From an uncultured Saprospiraceae bacterium (GTDB lineage Bacteria > Bacteroidota > Bacteroidia > Chitinophagales > Saprospiraceae): a DNA stretch of 64,000 nucleotides. The stretch is from NCBI GenBank assembly GCA_937926205.1, contig CALEYL010000008.1, forward strand, positions 157,594 to 221,593. The letters run 5' to 3'. The translations under genes were made by a program, and so were the position numbers. The notes under the pieces were generated by a model. It searched no databases, was not told the DNA's origin, and saw only the letters and a list, made by a program, of their open reading frames with translations. Numbering within the stretch: the stretch's first letter is position 1; each line of letters begins with the position of its first letter. Shown here one piece after another: positions 18,388 through 27,280 of the stretch.

Positions 18388-19443
18388 TTACTTCTTAGTC
18401 TTTGCAGCGGTCGTTTTCGGGCTTGCCGCTTTAGCAGCCGGTTTTGCTGCGGCAGCTTTTTTCGGCGCTGCTGCTTTCTTTTTCTCAGGCGCCACCACAG
18501 CGGCTCCCTGAGCCGATTGCTGGATGAAGGTTCCCCAGGTCAGGTTGTTTACGCCGGGCTGCTGTTCCAAAGCGCGTTCAATGGCATATTTAGCCGCGTG
18601 TTCCACAACCCAGTCAAAATTCTCCTGACCTACCGAATTCACATCGGCATCAGGCGCCGGGTTGCAAAAATCAATGGCGTAAGGAATGCCGTCGCGAATG
18701 GCAAATTCAACCGTATTGAAGTCGTAGCCCAGGGCGTTATTGAGGCGCAACACATAATCTTCCATCGTTTTGATGAGCGAATCCGGCACATCAAAATTGG
18801 CGGCATAGCGCAGGTGATGCGGGTTGCGCGGCTCGTAGTGCATGATGCGAACGTATTTACGGCCAATAGAATAACACCGGAAATAGGCATCAAACTTGAT
18901 TTCTTCCTGCAACATCATCACCAACTGCTCCGTTTCGGCGAATTTGTCAAACAACTCATCGGCGTTGTTGAGTTTGTAAACGCTTTTCCATCCGCCGCCT
19001 GAGTGCGGTTTCATGTAAGCCGGAAAGCCGATGTAGTCAAAAATCCCCTTCCAGTCGAGCGGAAAAGCAAGGTTGGAAAAAGACTCTGCCGATGTATCAG
19101 TAGGATGATCCCTGGAAGGCAAAAGCACGGTATTGGGTACCGGAACCCCCACCTTCAAGGCCAGACAGTTGTTGAAAAACTTCTCATCCGCACTCCACCA
19201 GAATGGGTTGTTGATAACTGCAGTACCGGTCAGCGCGGCATTTTTCAGATAGGCCCGGTAAAATGGTACATCCTGGGAAATGCGGTCAATAATCACCGCA
19301 TAGTCAGTAGCCACGCCTTGTGCTACCTGATTGATGTTCACGGGTTCTGCCATTACACCACTCACTTTCATTGCATTAACCCGGTCAACAAAAGCTTTCG
19401 GGAAGCTGCGTTCCTGTCCGAATAGGATCCCAATTTTTTTCAT
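18388..19443 (-). CDS. ATP-grasp (RimK/D-Ala ligase-like) enzyme with a Lys/Ala/Pro-rich C-terminal tail
   Basis: A 351-residue protein. The start at 19443 gives MKKIGILFGQERSFP; the frame runs four codons further up (MQAS), with no sign of coding. An ATP-grasp core is visible: FPAYMKPHSGGGWKSVYK (about 140-157, lysine plus glycine loop), Q179-E-E-I-K-F-D (adenine/ribose side) and NTVEFAIRDGIPYAIDFCNP (about 243-262), whose Glu246, Asp258 and Asn261 fit the metal-binding positions. These enzymes join a carboxylate to an amine or thiol using ATP. Residues about 318-351 form a low-complexity tail of Lys, Ala and Pro like histone H1 or AlgP tails, which may bind nucleic acid or another polyanion. 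This is the first gene of the three-gene set in the direction of transcription. Confidence 0.82.
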   Translation of the reverse strand: MKKIGILFGQERSFPKAFVDRVNAMKVSGVMAEPVNINQVAQGVATDYAVIIDRISQDVPFYRAYLKNAALTGTAVINNPFWWSADEKFFNNCLALKVGVPVPNTVLLPSRDHPTDTSAESFSNLAFPLDWKGIFDYIGFPAYMKPHSGGGWKSVYKLNNADELFDKFAETEQLVMMLQEEIKFDAYFRCYSIGRKYVRIMHYEPRNPHHLRYAANFDVPDSLIKTMEDYVLRLNNALGYDFNTVEFAIRDGIPYAIDFCNPAPDADVNSVGQENFDWVVEHAAKYAIERALEQQPGVNNLTWGTFIQQSAQGAAVVAPEKKKAAAPKKAAAAKPAAKAASPKTTAAKTKK

Positions 19444-19549
19444 AGAGGCTTGCAAGTTTGGTTCTGAAAAGTTCTTCTGTGGCGCAATATCTCAAAAACT
19501 TTGGAAAAGAGGATTGTAAAGTGAAAAAATGATTGCGAAGTGTAGTTGA

Positions 19550-19581
19550 TTTGCATGACGACTCCAAATAAATTAACTTTG
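19550..19581 (+). promoter_or_regulatory. Full Bacteroidota promoter upstream of the DUF433 gene
   Basis: TTTG (19550-19553), then a 20-nt spacer, then TAACTTTG (19574-19581). This is an exact match to the -33/-7 pattern TTTG and TAnnTTTG. It lies 17 nt before the ATG of the antitoxin remnant, so the promoter looks intact even though both genes behind it are damaged. Confidence 0.75.
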
Positions 19582-19598
19582 TAAAAACTTGATAAGTC

Positions 19599-19838
19599 AT
19601 GCAAAATCCGCTTTTGTCCAGAATTACGCTCAACCCGGCGGTCTGTAAAGGCAAGCCTACCATTCGTGACATGCGTTTTACGGTTGCTCAGTTGCTGGAG
19701 TTGATGGCAGGCGGCATGTCGCAGGAAGAAATTCTGGAAGATTACCCCTTTCTGGAAATTGAAGACATCCGTGCCTGCCTTTAGTATGCTGCTCAAATTG
19801 CTAATGCTAAAGACATTACAGAAGTAGCTGCTGCATAA
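19599..19838 (+). pseudogene. DUF433 (VapB45-like) antitoxin, truncated by a nonsense codon
   Basis: The frame encodes a DUF433 antitoxin: ITLNPAVCKGKPTIRDMRFT (residues 8-27) is the family signature, followed by VAQLLELMAGGMSQEEILED and FLEIEDIRACL. A TAG stops translation after residue 61. The same frame then continues YAAQIANAKDITEVAAA to a TAA at 19836-19838, which is the expected end of the family (about 79 residues with the stop replaced). A single C-to-T change (CAG to TAG) explains it. The 61-residue product may still fold in part. The DUF433 domain is the usual partner of DUF5615 PIN-like toxins, and the remnant of one follows 4 nt later. Confidence 0.8.
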
Positions 19839-19842
19839 GAAA

Positions 19843-20173
19843 ATGCTTAAGTTTATCATAGACACCCAATAACCACCCCGCCTCGCCCGGTTTCTGTCAG
19901 ATAAGGGCTTTGATGCAATCCATACTTCGTTTTTTCCCGACGGCCACCTTTTGAACGATCAGGATATCGTCCGCATAGCCTTGCAGCAAATGCGCATTGT
20001 CATCACTAAAGACAATGATTTCCTTGACCATTTTATGGCAAAAGGAGCGCCTCCTCAAATATTACTGCTCAAATTTGGCAACAATTGAACGAGAACTTTC
20101 TAGATTGACTGCCTATTTTGACCAGGCTGCCGGACTGGTAGTATTCAGCAGAACAAACCTGATACACTACTAA
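19843..20173 (+). pseudogene. DUF5615 PIN-like toxin, broken by a stop codon and a frameshift
   Basis: Starting at ATG 19843 the frame reads MLKFIIDTQ, then TAA, then PPRLARFLSDKGFDAIHTS. The family reads IDTQLPPRLA here, so a TTA leucine codon has become TAA. The frame continues through the PIN-like acidic motif VITKDNDFLDHF and the KGAPPQILLLKFGN segment, then hits TGA. Removing one A in AACAATT restores the frame to IERELSRLTAYFDQ and onward to a TAA at 20171-20173, matching the family's C terminus. With two independent lesions this toxin is very probably dead. Together with the damaged DUF433 gene it is a relic of a type II toxin-antitoxin module. Confidence 0.85.
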
Positions 20174-20262
20174 TAGAAATCTGCTGTTGATCAAACTTTT
20201 CGCCTCCAAAACGGTTTCGACTGACAAGTTCATTTTCTATCAGTGGTTTTAAAACGGTTTCT

Positions 20263-20270
20263 TACTTTTG
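20263..20270 (+). promoter_or_regulatory. Promoter -7 element for gcvP
   Basis: TACTTTTG followed by C matches TAnnTTTG, 38 nt before the gcvP ATG. No good -33 TTTG is seen. An 11-nt sequence, AAAACGGTTTC, occurs twice just upstream (20208-20218 and 20251-20261) and could be a regulator site, but this is weak. Confidence 0.5.
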
Positions 20271-20308
20271 CCAACAGATTTTCCTAACCAAAGCTCAGGG
20301 TTCACATC

Positions 20309-23200
20309 ATGAATAAGACAGCTTTTTACGACCGGTTTGCAAGCCGGCACATCGGCATCGGAGCAGAAGAACTTCAGGAGATGCTGACGTCCATCGGCGT
20401 TTCGTCGCTCGATCAATTGATTTACGAAACGGTGCCGGATGCCATTCGCCTGCAAGGTTCGCTGAATATCCCGGAAGCCGTTTCAGAATTTCAATACCTG
20501 CAGGAACTGAAACAAACCGCGGCTAAAAACCGTGTCTTTAAGTCTTATATCGGTATGGGCTATCACGGCACCATTACGCCGTCTGTTATTTTGCGCAATA
20601 TTTTTCAGAATCCGGGATGGTACACCCAATACACCCCCTACCAGGCTGAAATTGCACAAGGCCGGCTCGAAGCCCTGCTCAATTTCCAAACCATGGTCAG
20701 CGACCTGACGGGGCTGCCCATCGCCAATGCGTCCCTGCTCGACGAGGGCACTTCTGCTGCCGAAGCGATGCACCTGTTTTATGCCTTAAAGAACAAAAAG
20801 GTCAAAAGTGAAGCTGCAAATGAATTTCTGGTATCGGACAAAACATTGCCGCAAACGATTGAGGTCCTGCAAACCCGGGCGCAGCCTCTGAATATAAAAG
20901 TCATCGTTGCCGACTGGCGCAACTTCGAATTCACAGATAAAACTTTTGGCATTCTGCTACAATATCCCGACCGGGAAGGCGCTGTGGAAGACTACCGCGC
21001 ACTGGCTGAAAAAGCGGCCGCCAGGGAAATTTATGTTACGGTTGCTGCCGATTTGCTGGCGCTTGCCCTGTTGACGCCTCCGGGCGAATGGGGCGCCGAT
21101 GCCGTGGTGGGCAATACCCAGCGCTTTGGCGTTCCAATGGGTTACGGAGGCCCGCACGCAGCCTATTTTGCAACAAAAGACGAGTTCAAACGCCTGATTC
21201 CGGGACGCATCATCGGCGTGTCGGTAGATGCTCACGGCAAGCCGGCGCTTCGCATGGCGTTACAAACCCGTGAACAACACATCCGCCGTGAAAAAGCAAC
21301 TTCGAATATCTGTACGGCTCAGGCCCTCTTGTCGATTATGGCGGGCATGTACGCCGCCTGGCATGGCCCGAAAGGCATACGCGCCATTGCAACCCGGGTA
21401 CATACGCTGGCACAGATTCTCGATGCCAACCTGACTAAATTGGGCTACAAGCAACGCAACGCCCATTATTTCGATACCCTTTCTTTAACCGTTGACGCTG
21501 CTTTGCGGAATAACCTGAAACAGGCAGCTGAAGCGGCAGAAATGAACTTTTACTACGCTGAGGAAGGCGTGCAGATCAGTTTACACGAAGCGACGACCTA
21601 CGAAGATGTAATGGCAATTGTGTCCGTTTTTGCGAAAGCGAAAAACGCGGAGCCTGCATTCAGCGGCGACATGCCGAAAGCGCTGCAAGTGCCGGAAAGT
21701 TTGATTCGCCAAAGCCCATACCTCACGCATCCGGTTTTCAATGAAAACCATACCGAAACCAAAATGATGCGCTACATCAAGCGCCTCGAACAACGGGACC
21801 TTTCGCTGACACATTCCATGATCCCCCTGGGTTCCTGCACCATGAAACTGAATGCCGCAACAGAGCTTCTGCCGGTGAGCTGGCCGGAATTTGCCGACAT
21901 CCACCCGTTCGCCCCACTGAACCAGACCGAAGGCTACCAGCAGATTTTCCGGGAACTGGAAGCCTGGCTTTCTGAAATTACCGGATTTGCCGCCTGCTCT
22001 CTCCAACCCAATTCAGGCGCTCAGGGCGAATACAGCGGACTGCTTACCATTCGTGCTTACCACGAATCGAGAGGCGAAGCGCACCGCAACATTGCGCTCA
22101 TCCCCTCTTCTGCACACGGCACCAACCCGGCAAGCGCAGTTATGGCTGGTTTTGATGTGGTGGTGGTGCAATGCGACGATCATGGCAATATTGATGTGAC
22201 TGACCTTCGGGCAAAAGCCGAACAACACAGCGACCGACTCGCCGCTCTGATGGTAACCTACCCTTCCACGCACGGCGTTTTTGAAGTAAAAATCCAGGAA
22301 ATCTGCAACATTATTCACCAGCATGGCGGCAAAGTTTATATGGACGGCGCCAACATGAATGCTCAGGTTGGATTAACCAGTCCGGGCATCATCGGCGCTG
22401 ATGTTTGCCACCTGAATCTGCATAAAACTTTCGCCATTCCGCATGGCGGCGGCGGCCCGGGAATGGGTCCCATTTGCGTCAACGAAAGTCTGAAACCTTT
22501 CCTGCCAGGCCATCCTTTGGTGAAAACGGGCGGCGAACAGGCGTCAGGCGCCGTTTCGGCAGCGCCGTGGGGATCGGCCAGTATCCTGCTGATTTCGCAT
22601 GCTTACATCAAAATGCTTGGTCGCGACGGTGTTACCGACGCCACGAAATATGCCATTCTGAACGCCAATTACATCAAGTCGCGTTTGGAAACAGCGTATA
22701 AGGTTTTGTATGTAGGCGACCTCGGACGCTCAGCGCACGAACTCATTGTGGACCTGAATCCGTTTAAATCTCTGGTGAGTGCCGAAGATGTGGCCAAACG
22801 CCTGATTGACTACGGTTTCCATGCGCCAACCTTGTCTTTCCCGGTGGCGGGCACCATCATGATTGAACCTACGGAAAGCGAAAGCAAAGATGAGTTAGAC
22901 CGCTTGTGCGATGCCCTGCTGCAAATCCGCAAAGAAATTGACGAAATTGCAAAGGGTGAATATTCGGTAGAATCAAATGTACTGTCGAATGCGCCGCACA
23001 CGGTTGAACTGGTCAGCGCCAACGAATGGAACTTTAGCTATTCGCGGGAAAAGGCAGCCTATCCCCTGCCCTGGTTGCGGGTTGGCCACAAGTTCTGGGC
23101 CTCTGTAGGGCGTATTAACAACGCACAGGGCGACCGCAACCTCATTTGCACCTGTCCGCCCATTGAAATGTATGCCCAGGATGATGTCATCTCTGGATAA
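20309..23200 (+). CDS. gcvP: Glycine dehydrogenase (aminomethyl-transferring), P protein of the glycine cleavage system
   Basis: A 963-residue PLP enzyme that decarboxylates glycine and passes the aminomethyl group to the lipoyl arm of GcvH, in the cytoplasm. It is the fused, full-length form (two homologous halves). The N-terminal half has [11 protein letters not shown] at 8-18 and [15 protein letters not shown] at 77-91; the C-terminal half has [12 protein letters not shown] and the PLP-lysine motif [18 protein letters not shown], with Lys706 as the Schiff-base residue. The end ([11 protein letters not shown]) is normal for the family. The other glycine cleavage genes (gcvT, gcvH) are not in the window, so the gene stands alone as in many Bacteroidota. 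The biotin carrier gene starts 12 nt after its stop, so they may be co-transcribed. Confidence 0.98.
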   Translation: MNKTAFYDRFASRHIGIGAEELQEMLTSIGVSSLDQLIYETVPDAIRLQGSLNIPEAVSEFQYLQELKQTAAKNRVFKSYIGMGYHGTITPSVILRNIFQNPGWYTQYTPYQAEIAQGRLEALLNFQTMVSDLTGLPIANASLLDEGTSAAEAMHLFYALKNKKVKSEAANEFLVSDKTLPQTIEVLQTRAQPLNIKVIVADWRNFEFTDKTFGILLQYPDREGAVEDYRALAEKAAAREIYVTVAADLLALALLTPPGEWGADAVVGNTQRFGVPMGYGGPHAAYFATKDEFKRLIPGRIIGVSVDAHGKPALRMALQTREQHIRREKATSNICTAQALLSIMAGMYAAWHGPKGIRAIATRVHTLAQILDANLTKLGYKQRNAHYFDTLSLTVDAALRNNLKQAAEAAEMNFYYAEEGVQISLHEATTYEDVMAIVSVFAKAKNAEPAFSGDMPKALQVPESLIRQSPYLTHPVFNENHTETKMMRYIKRLEQRDLSLTHSMIPLGSCTMKLNAATELLPVSWPEFADIHPFAPLNQTEGYQQIFRELEAWLSEITGFAACSLQPNSGAQGEYSGLLTIRAYHESRGEAHRNIALIPSSAHGTNPASAVMAGFDVVVVQCDDHGNIDVTDLRAKAEQHSDRLAALMVTYPSTHGVFEVKIQEICNIIHQHGGKVYMDGANMNAQVGLTSPGIIGADVCHLNLHKTFAIPHGGGGPGMGPICVNESLKPFLPGHPLVKTGGEQASGAVSAAPWGSASILLISHAYIKMLGRDGVTDATKYAILNANYIKSRLETAYKVLYVGDLGRSAHELIVDLNPFKSLVSAEDVAKRLIDYGFHAPTLSFPVAGTIMIEPTESESKDELDRLCDALLQIRKEIDEIAKGEYSVESNVLSNAPHTVELVSANEWNFSYSREKAAYPLPWLRVGHKFWASVGRINNAQGDRNLICTCPPIEMYAQDDVISG

Positions 23201-23212
23201 ACGACGCTGATT

Positions 23213-23701
23213 ATGGACAACGAAACCAACTATACCCTCAGCGTGGATGAGCGCTTTGAGTTCCAGGACCTGCAATCCGGGTTATTGGACATGATTGCCA
23301 CCGGTGAAGCGGGTCATTTCCACATTTTGAAAGACCACCGTTCCTTCCACGCTGAAATTCTGGAGTTGGATGCCGATGCCAAGCGCTGCCTGGTAAAAGT
23401 AAACGGTAAAACCCACGAAGTAACCATAGCAGATGGCTACGATCGCCTGGTGAAACAAATGGGGCTTTCCGCCAATGTGCAGCACAAAATCAACGCCATA
23501 CACGCCCCGATGCCGGGGTTGGTATTCGAACTCATCGTTGCCGTTGGTCAGGAAGTGCATAAAGGGGATCCTTTGCTGATTCTGGAAGCCATGAAAATGG
23601 AAAATGTCCTGAAATCGCCAGGGGACGGGGTAGTCAAAAACATCTGCGTGGCAAAAGGCGCCCCTGTGGAAAAGGGGCAGTTGCTGTTGGAGCTGGAGTG
23701 A
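23213..23701 (+). CDS. Biotin carboxyl carrier protein-like subunit of an acyl-CoA carboxylase
   Basis: A 162-residue protein with a C-terminal biotinyl domain. The biotin-accepting lysine is Lys128 in the canonical EAMKM motif (125-129), preceded by INAIHAPMPGLVFELIVAVG (93-112, with the PMPG hairpin) and followed by SPGDGVVKNICVAKG. The first 90 residues (HFHILKDHRSFHAEILELDA, RCLVKVNGKTHEVTIADGYD) match the N-terminal part of Bacteroidota biotin/lipoyl attachment proteins of propionyl- or methylcrotonyl-CoA carboxylase type. No carboxylase or carboxyltransferase subunit is adjacent, so the partner enzyme must be encoded elsewhere. It probably belongs to acyl-CoA carboxylation rather than glycine cleavage, despite its position just behind gcvP. 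Confidence 0.88.
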   Translation: MDNETNYTLSVDERFEFQDLQSGLLDMIATGEAGHFHILKDHRSFHAEILELDADAKRCLVKVNGKTHEVTIADGYDRLVKQMGLSANVQHKINAIHAPMPGLVFELIVAVGQEVHKGDPLLILEAMKMENVLKSPGDGVVKNICVAKGAPVEKGQLLLELE

Positions 23702-23751
23702 TTCCGTCATGCGGGGTGCAGCATCTGCACAATCGGTAACAAACGCAGGTA

Positions 23752-24834
23752 ATGGGCATTTATATTTCAGACATCATCCCAATCATCATTGCTTTTCAAA
23801 GCATGTTATTTGCGCTGGTGTTGCTGACTGATAATGGCCCAAAAAAAATCAGCAACAGATACCTCGCTGCATTTATTCTGGTCATGGGGGTGCAGTTTAC
23901 AGCCATTACCAGCGAAAGCCTGGGCCTAAAAGTGCACTTTCTCACTTCAGTCCAGTGCGTCTATGGATTTGCCTACGGCCCCTTGCTTTATTTATACACC
24001 AAATCATTGATTTACAAGCAGTTTTATTTTCACATAAAGCAGCTGCTGCATTTTATTCCGATCTTGATTTTCCTGTTGTTTTCGCTCCCGGGCTATGCAT
24101 TATGCGGCACTATAGGGCCATTGATTTACGTGAGTCTGATCGTCTATATTGCACTGGCAATCCGGGCCATTGTGAACTACCGGAAAGTCATGACAGACAC
24201 GCAATCCTCGATGGCCCGAACGGATTTGATCTGGTTGCAATGGACAATGATTCTTTTCTGCATCTCTCTGTTGCTCGACATGGTGGATCAGTTTATCCGG
24301 AGCATGGACCTTCTGGCTAATGTTTCCACCATTCATCTTTCCATTCTTTTGCTTATCAACTGGATGTTTTACAAAGGCCTCAAACAACCTGAAATATTTT
24401 TGGGAATCTCCGAATCGGATGAGCAGTTGGTTCAGGACAAGCTCCCTGTTGCCGATGGCGAATTACCCGATGACAGCGAGCAGGCCGACCTCGACCGCAT
24501 CAAAGCATTTATGGAAACACACGACGTTTACACCCGGGCCGAATTGAACCTGAATGAGCTTGCTGAATACATCGGCATGCCTCCAAGGCGCTTGTCCTAT
24601 CTTATCAACCATTTCCTCCGACAAAATTTCATGGGCTTTGTGAACCAATACCGAATCCAAAAGGCCATGGACCGACTGAGTCACCCCAAAGAAAAAGGCG
24701 AAACCATTCTGGAGGTAATGTACGAGGTGGGGTTCAATTCAAAATCTTCTTTTAATACACTTTTCAAACAGCATACTGGCTTTACACCCACCGAATTCAA
24801 GAAGCAGCAGCTTAAATACAAGGCTTCCAGGTAA
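23752..24834 (+). CDS. Membrane-bound AraC-family transcriptional regulator
   Basis: A 360-residue protein with about seven hydrophobic helices in residues 5-215 (for example IIPIIIAFQSMLFALVLLT and LLHFIPILIFLLFSLPGY) and an AraC-type double helix-turn-helix at the C terminus (about 245-355). The HTH part shows LNELAEYIGMPPRRLSYLIN, FMGFVNQYRIQKAMD and VMYEVGFNSKSSFNTLFKQ, ending TGFTPTEFKK. This architecture is common in Bacteroidota, where the membrane part is thought to sense a signal and the HTH to bind DNA while anchored. The target is unknown. The thioredoxin-like gene downstream and the repeated hairpin between them make that gene a possible target (inference). Confidence 0.9.
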   Translation: MGIYISDIIPIIIAFQSMLFALVLLTDNGPKKISNRYLAAFILVMGVQFTAITSESLGLKVHFLTSVQCVYGFAYGPLLYLYTKSLIYKQFYFHIKQLLHFIPILIFLLFSLPGYALCGTIGPLIYVSLIVYIALAIRAIVNYRKVMTDTQSSMARTDLIWLQWTMILFCISLLLDMVDQFIRSMDLLANVSTIHLSILLLINWMFYKGLKQPEIFLGISESDEQLVQDKLPVADGELPDDSEQADLDRIKAFMETHDVYTRAELNLNELAEYIGMPPRRLSYLINHFLRQNFMGFVNQYRIQKAMDRLSHPKEKGETILEVMYEVGFNSKSSFNTLFKQHTGFTPTEFKKQQLKYKASR

Positions 24835-24836
24835 AG

Positions 24837-24877
24837 GCGTTCGGATTTCATGCATGCAGAAATCCGAACGCATTTTT
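24837..24877 (+). terminator. Intrinsic terminator after the AraC-type gene, with a third copy of its arm downstream
   Basis: Right after the TAA of the regulator gene, GCGTTCGGATTT (24837-24848) pairs perfectly with AAATCCGAACGC (24860-24871) across an 11-nt loop and is followed by ATTTTTC, giving a terminator shape. The arm GCGTTCGGATT recurs at 24889-24899, so the middle segment can pair with either copy. The two hairpins exclude each other. Confidence 0.65.
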
Positions 24878-24969
24878 CAGTCCTGAATGCGTTCGGATTC
24901 ACGTTGGCGAACGATTTGAAACAGCATTGTCTATTCCTTTGCCGCTCAAATCAATCAAAAATCTGAATC

Positions 24970-26058
24970 ATGAAAAAATTTCATTTGCTATTGGTATTCG
25001 TATTTGCCTTTTTTCTGAATGGCTGGTCGCAGGCCGACTTCACCATCACCGGAAGCGGTTTTGGCGACTTTAAGCAGGTAACTTTAAAGGTCTTTAATCC
25101 TTCAACGTTGGGTTATGACAGTTTGCAAACAAACGCCCTGGCGGAATCGGGGCGCTTCGTATTTCACACGCTGTTCAAAACCCCAAACCTGTATGAGCTT
25201 AGTTTTGATGAAAAAGACTTCGTTCATCTTTCGATTGAAAGTCCCCAGCCCGTTTCTGTCAGGCGTGAGGGAACAGAAATCAGCATATCCGGCTCTCTGT
25301 CTTCTCAGCAAATAATTGATTTTCAAAAACGAAATGAACAACTTCAGGCCAAACACTTCGGGCAGTTGAAAGTCGAAATGGACAAAGCAATGCAGGAAAA
25401 CAACCAAACCAGAATGGATGCGATTCAAAAAGAAGCCGAAACCGCCATTCAAAATTTTCTGGTTGAATTCAGAGCGCTTATTGTTGGTTTAGGCGCCAGC
25501 CCGGCAGCCTATTTTGCCATGCAGTATTCCGATTTCAACAAAGAGCTTGATTTTTTAGAAAACCGCCTGGAAGTATTAAAAAAAGAAGCCCCTAATATGC
25601 CCACAACGCTTGCTCTGGAGAAACAGGTGTATCAGGCAAAGACCACCGGTATTGGAAAAACGCCTCCCGATTTTCAGGCAGTAGACAGGAATGGGCAAAA
25701 ACGCGCGCTTTCTGATTTCAGAGGTCAAATAATCCTCCTCGATTTTTGGGCCTACTGGTGTCGCGCGTGCAGAGTGGAAAACCCCAAACTGGTCAGGGTA
25801 TACCAGCAATTCAAGGACAAAGGTGTCACCATTCTGAGCATTTCACAGCGCTCAACTCAGGAACAATGGGAAGATGCCATCGAAAAAGACGGTATCGGCA
25901 TCTGGTCACAGGTGCTGGACAAAGACAATGAGATTTCCGCGTTGTACAGCATTTCTTCTTTGCCTCAAAACCTGTTGTTGGATCAGACTGGTAAGGTTAT
26001 CGCCAAAAACATCACCGCTGCAGAACTGGAAGTATGGCTCCGGCGGATATTAGAGTGA
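24970..26058 (+). CDS. TlpA-like thioredoxin-fold protein (DUF4369-type, exported)
   Basis: A 362-residue exported protein. Residues 1-21 form a signal peptide (LLLVFVFAFFLNGWSQA). The middle (about 22-215) resembles the DUF4369-type N-terminal domain of Bacteroidota thiol-disulfide proteins, with a charged helical stretch at about 115-160. Residues about 225-360 form a TlpA/AhpC-TSA thioredoxin domain starting GKTPPDFQAVDRNGQ. The redox pair is Cys264-Arg-Ala-Cys267 in FWAYWCRACRVENP, and the cis-proline loop is SSLPQNLLLDQTGK. It probably reduces disulfides or helps cytochrome or lipoprotein maturation in the periplasm. It ends in a complete thioredoxin fold and is not obviously in an operon with the next gene. 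Confidence 0.87.
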   Translation: MKKFHLLLVFVFAFFLNGWSQADFTITGSGFGDFKQVTLKVFNPSTLGYDSLQTNALAESGRFVFHTLFKTPNLYELSFDEKDFVHLSIESPQPVSVRREGTEISISGSLSSQQIIDFQKRNEQLQAKHFGQLKVEMDKAMQENNQTRMDAIQKEAETAIQNFLVEFRALIVGLGASPAAYFAMQYSDFNKELDFLENRLEVLKKEAPNMPTTLALEKQVYQAKTTGIGKTPPDFQAVDRNGQKRALSDFRGQIILLDFWAYWCRACRVENPKLVRVYQQFKDKGVTILSISQRSTQEQWEDAIEKDGIGIWSQVLDKDNEISALYSISSLPQNLLLDQTGKVIAKNITAAELEVWLRRILE

Positions 26059-26286
26059 CTATCAAAAGCGTCATTGCAGTATGAGTTACGCACAACAGAG
26101 GGTCCGCAAAACCAAGCACAAATATTAAGTCAATATTCTTTTCCTGTAAAAGCAAAAACACGTGAGATAAAGCGATCTGAATCCTTCGTCCGGCTCATTT
26201 TTCACAACAATCCTTTCCTTTCCTTGTTGCAGAAGACGAAACCAGCGCTTCACAAAAACCAGCGCCAAAAAGTCGCTTACATCAAC

Positions 26287-26586
26287 ATGAATGCATCCAG
26301 CGAACACCATGAAGGGGGATTAAGCGCCTCCGACACAGACCGCATCATAGAAATGGCCTGGGAGGATCGCACGCCCTTCGATGCCATTGAAACCCAGTTT
26401 GGATTGAAGGAGTCGGACGTAAAAGCGCTGATGAAACGGCATTTGAAAGCCGCAAGTTACCAGCGATGGCGCCAGCGGGTAGAGCGTTGTAAAACCAAGC
26501 ACGCAGCGACCAGGCCTGAAGGCATCATGCGCTTCAAAAGCAAAGCCCAGCGAGCCATTTCACAGAATAAAATATCAAAACGATAA
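26287..26586 (+). CDS. TIGR03643/DUF2805 family protein
   Basis: A 99-residue protein of the TIGR03643 (DUF2805) family. The signature is LSASDTDRIIEMAWEDRTPF (about 13-32), FGLKESDVKALMKRHLK and YQRWRQRVERCKTKH (about 58-72). The frame is open 71 codons further upstream, but those residues are not family-like, so the ATG at 26287 is chosen. The protein is small, basic at the C terminus, helical and DNA-binding-like, but no function is established. In many bacteria this family lies next to a photolyase-like gene, an SDR and a DUF2256 gene. Here the SDR and DUF2256 genes follow at once. Its stop overlaps the next ATG (TAATG), so the genes are translationally coupled. Confidence 0.85.
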   Translation: MNASSEHHEGGLSASDTDRIIEMAWEDRTPFDAIETQFGLKESDVKALMKRHLKAASYQRWRQRVERCKTKHAATRPEGIMRFKSKAQRAISQNKISKR

Positions 26587-27275
26587 TGCAAAAAACGTAT
26601 CTGTTTGCCGGCGCATCCAGCGCTATGGCCATCGAAACGGCCGGACTGCTGCAAGATCAGGGACACAAGGTAATTGGCATCAGCACAAAACCAGGGCATT
26701 CTGCCTACGACGAATGGCATCAGATTGAAGCCTACGATTTCGGAAAATTTCCGGTTCTGGAGCAAGTCATTGACGGACTGGTTTATTTTCCGGGTACGAT
26801 CAACCTCAAACCATTTGCCCGCATCAGCGCAGCCGATTTCAACCGGGATTTATCGGTAAATGCGTTGGGCGCTGTGGCTTTTTCACAGGCTTATTTAGCC
26901 AACCTGAAACGCTCCCCGGATGCTTCGATGGTTTTCATCAGCACCGTTGCCGTTCAGGTTGGTTTGCCCTTCCACGCGTCAGTTTCCATGGCCAAAGGCG
27001 CCATTGAAGGCCTGACAAAAGCCCTGGCAGCAGAACTCGCGCCCGGCATTCGGGTGAATTGCATTGCCCCATCTTTGGTGAATACGCCACTGGGCGAAAA
27101 ATTCATCAATACGCCGGAAAAACTGGAGCAAATGCAAAAAAGAAACCCGATGCGCAAAGTCGGCGATGCCATTGATGTAGCCCACGCCATTGCCTTTTTA
27201 TTGTCGGAAAATGCCGGGTGGATCAGTGGACAAATCATGGCTGTGGATGGCGGAATGGGGGTCATTAAAAATTAA
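26586..27275 (+). CDS. SDR family oxidoreductase-like protein lacking the usual catalytic tyrosine
   Basis: A 229-residue Rossmann-fold protein of the short-chain dehydrogenase/reductase family. The dinucleotide-binding start is [17 protein letters not shown] (4-20), and later parts are [25 protein letters not shown] and [20 protein letters not shown], ending in [13 protein letters not shown]. In the active-site region [13 protein letters not shown] the lysine is present, but the residue four before it is Val rather than Tyr, so classical SDR chemistry is doubtful; the serine of the triad (FISTVAV) is kept. The ATG overlaps the TIGR03643 stop. The DUF2256 gene begins 5 nt after its stop, so the three form an operon. 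Its role is unknown. Confidence 0.88.
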   Translation: MQKTYLFAGASSAMAIETAGLLQDQGHKVIGISTKPGHSAYDEWHQIEAYDFGKFPVLEQVIDGLVYFPGTINLKPFARISAADFNRDLSVNALGAVAFSQAYLANLKRSPDASMVFISTVAVQVGLPFHASVSMAKGAIEGLTKALAAELAPGIRVNCIAPSLVNTPLGEKFINTPEKLEQMQKRNPMRKVGDAIDVAHAIAFLLSENAGWISGQIMAVDGGMGVIKN

Positions 27276-27280
27276 AGCAG

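Noticed and set aside
19550..20173. Stop codons inside two conserved frames could suggest recoding or a different genetic code.
   Set aside because: Other genes here end normally at TAA, TAG and TGA, and the toxin also has a frameshift, so simple decay fits better.
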